A stretch of 64,000 bases of DNA from Candidatus Chlamydia sanziniae (GTDB lineage: Bacteria > Chlamydiota > Chlamydiia > Chlamydiales > Chlamydiaceae). The number at the start of each line of letters is the position of its first letter. Position 1 is the first letter of the stretch. Below are positions 61,016 to 64,000 of this stretch, in pieces. A model generated the notes under the pieces. That model made no database searches, had not been told where the DNA came from, and saw only the letters and a list, made by a program, of their open reading frames with translations. The position numbers and the translations under genes are program-made. The stretch covers positions 868,001 through 932,000 of the forward strand of contig NZ_CP014639.1 of NCBI RefSeq assembly GCF_001653975.1, given 5' to 3'.

Positions 61016-62530
61016 TTAATCTGCTTTTAAGATTTCAGAAACCTGCATTTTGGCGATTTTTCTTGCTGGTAGGGCTCCTGAAATTGCTGCTAGGATTAAG
61101 GTGCCAAAGCCTAAAAAGTAGATAGCTTGAGGATGGATTTTATTTGGTAGGTTTTGGCCGAAGAAAGTGGTATTAAAGGCTTCTCTTCCTTGAAGATAGC
61201 TGAGTACCTCGACAATAGATTGTAAATTTTTTAAGGTTAACAAGGCTAAAAGAGTTCCTAGTATGACGCCAAAAGCTCCCGATACAGCACCACAGCAAGC
61301 AAATATGGCTTTAAGGCTTTGAGGTGAAGCTCCCATGGCTTTGAGGATGCCAATTTCCTTTTTTTTGTTATTTACAAGCAAAATAGACATAGTCATCACA
61401 TTAGAACAAGCAACAGTAAGGATAAGGATAGCAACAAAAAGAAAGAGCACCTCATCACTCTGTAATTGATCTAAAATGGGCTTAAAGTAGTCATAATCAT
61501 ATAAAGAAGAAATATCCCAGTACTTGTGGATCTCTGAAGAGATAAGGATTTTTTCTATCTGATTTTTGATAGGCAAGATTTCCTTAGTATTGGAAAAGAA
61601 AATATGAAATCCATTTGTCATTCCTAAACCTTCGGAGCTTGCACGTATGAATGTAGTTAATTCAGGATCAATGAAGATGGTTTTGCTGCCTAAGGGAGAG
61701 AGTCCAGAGTTATAAAATCCTATTACATGGACAGGATAAAAGGTTTCCTTTTGGGTTGCTAATGAATACGTGCTTAATTTCCCTAAACTTCCAACTTGAT
61801 AACCAAGTTCTTTATAAGCATGAGGAAGGATAACTGCAGCTCCTTGATAAAGAGTTTCTAAACGATGAAAGTCTTCTCTCCAACCGTGAGAACTTCTATT
61901 AAAGGGGTTCAGATCAGAAGAGCTGTAGTCTGTTTCGTCATAGGGAAGGACTTTTTCTTGATAGGTGGTACTGTTTGAGGGATACGTAATAAAATGAGAT
62001 AATGTCCTTGATTGGGGTTTATGTAAATTAGACGTAGGATCTAGCTGCAGGTAACCTATCCCCTCCTCAAATTCTAAAAGTTGCGCTTTTTTCTCATTTA
62101 GGTAAGGTTGTAGGGATTTTACGGCAATTTTTACAGGATCTTTGAGTACGCCCGCATTGTTACAATCTCGACAGGGAAAGACTTCAGGAAGTTGGTAATC
62201 TACTTCTGAATCATAAGGATCTTCTTGCAATGAAGACAATTTTTCTCCTAAAGTTTTAGTGGTATAATTTGAAGATTCGGAATGCTTGTCTACTTGATAG
62301 TAATAGGAATTGTAATATGCTTCCGAAGGAACCATAGTAATAGGAGAATGCAGTTGAGAAAGGTCATGAAGCCATCTTTGTTCTAGACCGTGGATTACAG
62401 AGATGAAAACTAGTGAGAGCCACACAACAAGAGAAATAATACCTATAGAAAAAAGAGAAATGAAAGCAGAGGATACTCCTCCTTTTCTTGGTACTAAATA
62501 CTTTAGAGCTATAGAAAATTCTAATTTCAT
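61016..62530 (-). CDS. lolE: LolC/LolE-type lipoprotein-releasing permease
   Basis: This is a 504-residue MacB/FtsX-fold permease. An N-terminal transmembrane helix at about residues 22-46 with EFSIALKYLVPRKGG before it is the Lol signature. A large periplasmic domain of about 300 residues follows, then three helices with NNKKKEIGILKAMGASPQSLKAIF near residue 387 (coupling region) and a conserved C-terminal LPARKIAKMQVSEILKAD. It is about 90 residues longer than E. coli LolC/E because the periplasmic domain is expanded (with a CRDC motif). A single permease suggests a homodimer. Confidence 0.9.
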   Translation of the reverse strand: MKLEFSIALKYLVPRKGGVSSAFISLFSIGIISLVVWLSLVFISVIHGLEQRWLHDLSQLHSPITMVPSEAYYNSYYYQVDKHSESSNYTTKTLGEKLSSLQEDPYDSEVDYQLPEVFPCRDCNNAGVLKDPVKIAVKSLQPYLNEKKAQLLEFEEGIGYLQLDPTSNLHKPQSRTLSHFITYPSNSTTYQEKVLPYDETDYSSSDLNPFNRSSHGWREDFHRLETLYQGAAVILPHAYKELGYQVGSLGKLSTYSLATQKETFYPVHVIGFYNSGLSPLGSKTIFIDPELTTFIRASSEGLGMTNGFHIFFSNTKEILPIKNQIEKILISSEIHKYWDISSLYDYDYFKPILDQLQSDEVLFLFVAILILTVACSNVMTMSILLVNNKKKEIGILKAMGASPQSLKAIFACCGAVSGAFGVILGTLLALLTLKNLQSIVEVLSYLQGREAFNTTFFGQNLPNKIHPQAIYFLGFGTLILAAISGALPARKIAKMQVSEILKAD

Positions 62531-62590
62531 GACTTCTAATTAAAAAGCGAGTGTAGCGAAGCCAAGTAGGCAAGCATTTAGAAAATCTGG

Positions 62591-62749
62591 TTATTTAGCT
62601 TCTTTAAAAATTACGTGTCTACGCAACTTTCTATCATATTTTTTGAGTTCTAGTCGACCTGTTGTTTTTCTTTTGTTTTTCACAGTCCAATAGATATCAG
62701 AACTTTCTGAACTTTTTAATTTGATAATTTCGCGGGTCTTGCTTGCCAT
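62591..62749 (-). CDS. rpmG: 50S ribosomal protein L33
   Basis: This 52-residue protein was read directly from the minus strand: [18 protein letters not shown], then [20 protein letters not shown] and [14 protein letters not shown]. The length and the TVKNKR...LELKKYD pattern are typical of L33. It is the cysteine-free type. It lies about 60 bases upstream of lolE on the same strand. Confidence 0.95.
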   Translation of the reverse strand: MASKTREIIKLKSSESSDIYWTVKNKRKTTGRLELKKYDRKLRRHVIFKEAK

Positions 62750-63189
62750 GGATCAGTCCTTTTAAAAAATGCTAAATTGCTATACTATGCTATAGTTCTT
62801 TTTAAAAAGAATCAAGAGATCTCCTTCATTGTCATTGGTTAAAGAACTTAAGTGATAACAAAAAGTTTAAATTTTTTCAACTAAGCTTTTCCTTAAAATG
62901 AAATTTATTATTTAGAATCTAATTTCATGGAAAGTGGGTTATGAATCTATCAATAAAATAAGGAATTGTTGTTTATTGAATTCTAAAAGATGAGTGAAAG
63001 AATTTTTCAGACAGCTCTACTGATATATCTCACAAATTTATATTTATAAACAAAGCGAAGCCTATTTCTTATTTTGGTTAATAATGTTGCAGCGCGGAAG
63101 TATGACTTTGTTAGGCATGTTATAAAAAAGTTCCTTGAACCCAAGCTCTGCTATTAAATAGCAGTAAACTTGGGAAAGATGTAGTTGAA
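62750..63189. other. Intergenic, no gene seen
   Basis: About 440 AT-rich bases lie between the rpmG start and the end of the fibre-like gene. The only structure noted is the hairpin at 63140-63174. The rpmG-lolED promoter presumably lies close to 62760-62850. A minus-strand frame of 83 codons is a shadow of the neighbouring gene. Confidence 0.4.
63124..63174 (-). terminator. Hairpin after the fibre-like gene
   Basis: CCCAAG and CTTGGG (63140-63145 and 63169-63174) enclose a second stem GCTA/TAGC. On the minus strand the structure follows the stop of the fibre-like gene, with a run of six T about ten bases further on (complement 63124-63129). It is a plausible but not classical terminator. 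Confidence 0.45.
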
Positions 63190-64000
63190 CTAAACGGAGT
63201 AAGGCAATTGAACAACATTCCAAGAGAATGCTGCCACTCGAAAGGTAGACCATCCTATGTTTCTTATTTGGAAGTATCCTGGTGTTGTTGTATAAAATGT
63301 TGAACAAAACCATTGCATAGGTCGTGTTCGAAAATTACTTCGCCCAGCACTTGTAGTGATTGAAAGTGGTATGTCTAGACCATTAGTAACAGCTTCTAAA
63401 ACACATTCGCCTCCGGTACCGTTATCTAGCCAGCGGCCATCCTTTATCATGAAAGCACTTATGCGAAAGACTTTTGGTTCAATAGTGCTTGCTGTAAATT
63501 GTAATTTTCCTCCGTTAATTGTGAGTCCTGCAGTATTTGTATACTCTTCTTGGTGAAATTTATTCCAGGGAAGGGCAGTACCGGTTCCGAAATCCCCAGA
63601 TCCACTATGTCCTCCAGAAGTAGCTGATCGCCGTGCTGTTTTTGGTTGTGAGCGCTTGAAATATCCAAAAGGAACGTATTGTTGTGGCTGTTGAGTATTG
63701 ATATTTGTGTAATCTGAACGATTGTTTCCTGATGTATCTTTGTAGGAAACTGTCGTGTTTGCTAGATTGAGTCGGCCATGAAAGTCAATGGAAGTTGATT
63801 CAGATAGCGTTACATTGATATTTTGTTTCACCGAGAGATTTTGTTGGCAAGTAACCCCTCCATTAGTACAGGTGAGATTACTTGAAATTGCAGCATTTTC
63901 TGTAGTAATGCTTTCAGTAACAGTAAGGGCCGTGTTTTTTTGTACCTCTGTTAGATTAATGGATTGAATGTCGAATCGAACAAAGATAGGAAGTGAAATA
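63190..64000 (-). CDS. Fibre-like repeat protein, C-terminal part (5' end outside window)
   Basis: The minus-strand frame is open to the right edge, so this is the last ~270 residues of a longer protein. The N-terminal visible part is strongly patterned with Thr, Asn and Ser: INLTEVQKNTALTVTESITT, AAISSNLTCTNGGVTCQQNL, then NINVTLSESTSIDFHGRLNL. A Gly-rich hinge (SATSGGHSGSGDFGTG) leads to a ~125-residue beta-rich domain from LPWNKFHQEEY to WNVVQLPYSV. The shaft-hinge-knob layout resembles phage tail fibres and C1q/TNF-type trimers, and parallels the 22.4 kb protein. The location and role are unknown. A GTG at 63829-63831 is not taken as the start because upstream coding sequence continues in pattern. 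Confidence 0.72.
   Translation of the reverse strand, partial: ISLPIFVRFDIQSINLTEVQKNTALTVTESITTENAAISSNLTCTNGGVTCQQNLSVKQNINVTLSESTSIDFHGRLNLANTTVSYKDTSGNNRSDYTNINTQQPQQYVPFGYFKRSQPKTARRSATSGGHSGSGDFGTGTALPWNKFHQEEYTNTAGLTINGGKLQFTASTIEPKVFRISAFMIKDGRWLDNGTGGECVLEAVTNGLDIPLSITTSAGRSNFRTRPMQWFCSTFYTTTPGYFQIRNIGWSTFRVAAFSWNVVQLPYSV

Noticed and set aside
63062-63313. Minus-strand 83-codon frame after the fibre-like gene
   Set aside because: It overlaps the fibre-like gene end in another frame and crosses the hairpin; treated as a shadow.
1-64000. CRISPR array, insertion sequence, prophage or integrase genes
   Set aside because: No regularly spaced repeats, transposase motifs, terminal inverted repeats or phage structural/integrase genes were seen; fibre-like proteins alone do not make a prophage.

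Overview
The window is a chromosome segment of an obligate intracellular Chlamydiaceae bacterium, most likely Chlamydia pneumoniae. The reasons are: gene content and order resembling the chlamydial leuS-waaA-pfk-ybhI-opp-tsaD block; two long PPi-type phosphofructokinases; an argR-glnPQ cluster; many short bilobed-hydrophobic (inclusion-membrane-like) proteins; and lineage-specific paralogue families. Base composition is AT-rich throughout. There is no rRNA, CRISPR array, insertion sequence or integrase. The species call rests on memory of chlamydial genomes, not on a search.

0-10.4 kb: the end of leuS, Kdo transferase waaA, two CAT-anticodon tRNAs, a phosphofructokinase with an alpha/beta hydrolase, a recent tandem duplication of a short membrane protein, a second phosphofructokinase, a dicarboxylate transporter and a DUF1186-like protein. 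10.7-20.5 kb: a minus-strand oligopeptide ABC transporter locus (three oppA lipoproteins, then oppB, oppC, oppD, oppF) behind tsaD. 20.6-22.4 kb: argR, a tandem ARG-box operator and the glnPQ amino-acid transporter. 22.4-29.5 kb: a phage-tail-fibre-like protein, a large AsmA/TamB-like protein, YihY and a methyltransferase. 29.5-34.2 kb: a proline-rich IncA-like protein diverging from rpe-efp-accB-accC.

34.3-44.4 kb is an accessory island of Inc-like membrane proteins. It holds three DUF648-type paralogues, a further two-helix protein, members of a short 'RFYSVWSTKD' family and a coiled-coil Inc. Set among them are yhhQ and tgt (queuine salvage) and a dsbA/dsbB pair. 44.6-49.3 kb: a polytopic protein with a CWLC motif, an orphan ABC ATPase coupled to a small membrane protein, tRNA-Ile and tRNA-Ala, a secreted nucleosidase-fold protein and a periplasmic protein. 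49.4-54.7 kb: kdsB-pyrG-yqgF, then zwf-pgl. 54.7-57.8 kb: more Inc-like proteins, including one with a PPxY-bearing tail, and a decayed paralogue. 57.8-62.8 kb: adk, an NlpC/P60 hydrolase, rpsI, rplM, lolD, lolE and rpmG. 63.2 kb to the end: the C-terminal part of a second fibre-like protein.

Functional links: kdsB makes CMP-Kdo, which waaA transfers to lipid A. zwf and pgl form the oxidative pentose phosphate branch. The phosphofructokinases feed glycolysis. Opp and GlnPQ import peptides and probably arginine, with ArgR as sensor. YhhQ and Tgt probably import and insert queuine. DsbA/DsbB supply disulphides for the cysteine-rich envelope. The best candidates for undescribed biology are the two trimeric-fibre-like proteins, the dispersed small membrane-protein families, the PPxY and polyproline Inc tails, and the catalytically altered secreted nucleosidase fold.
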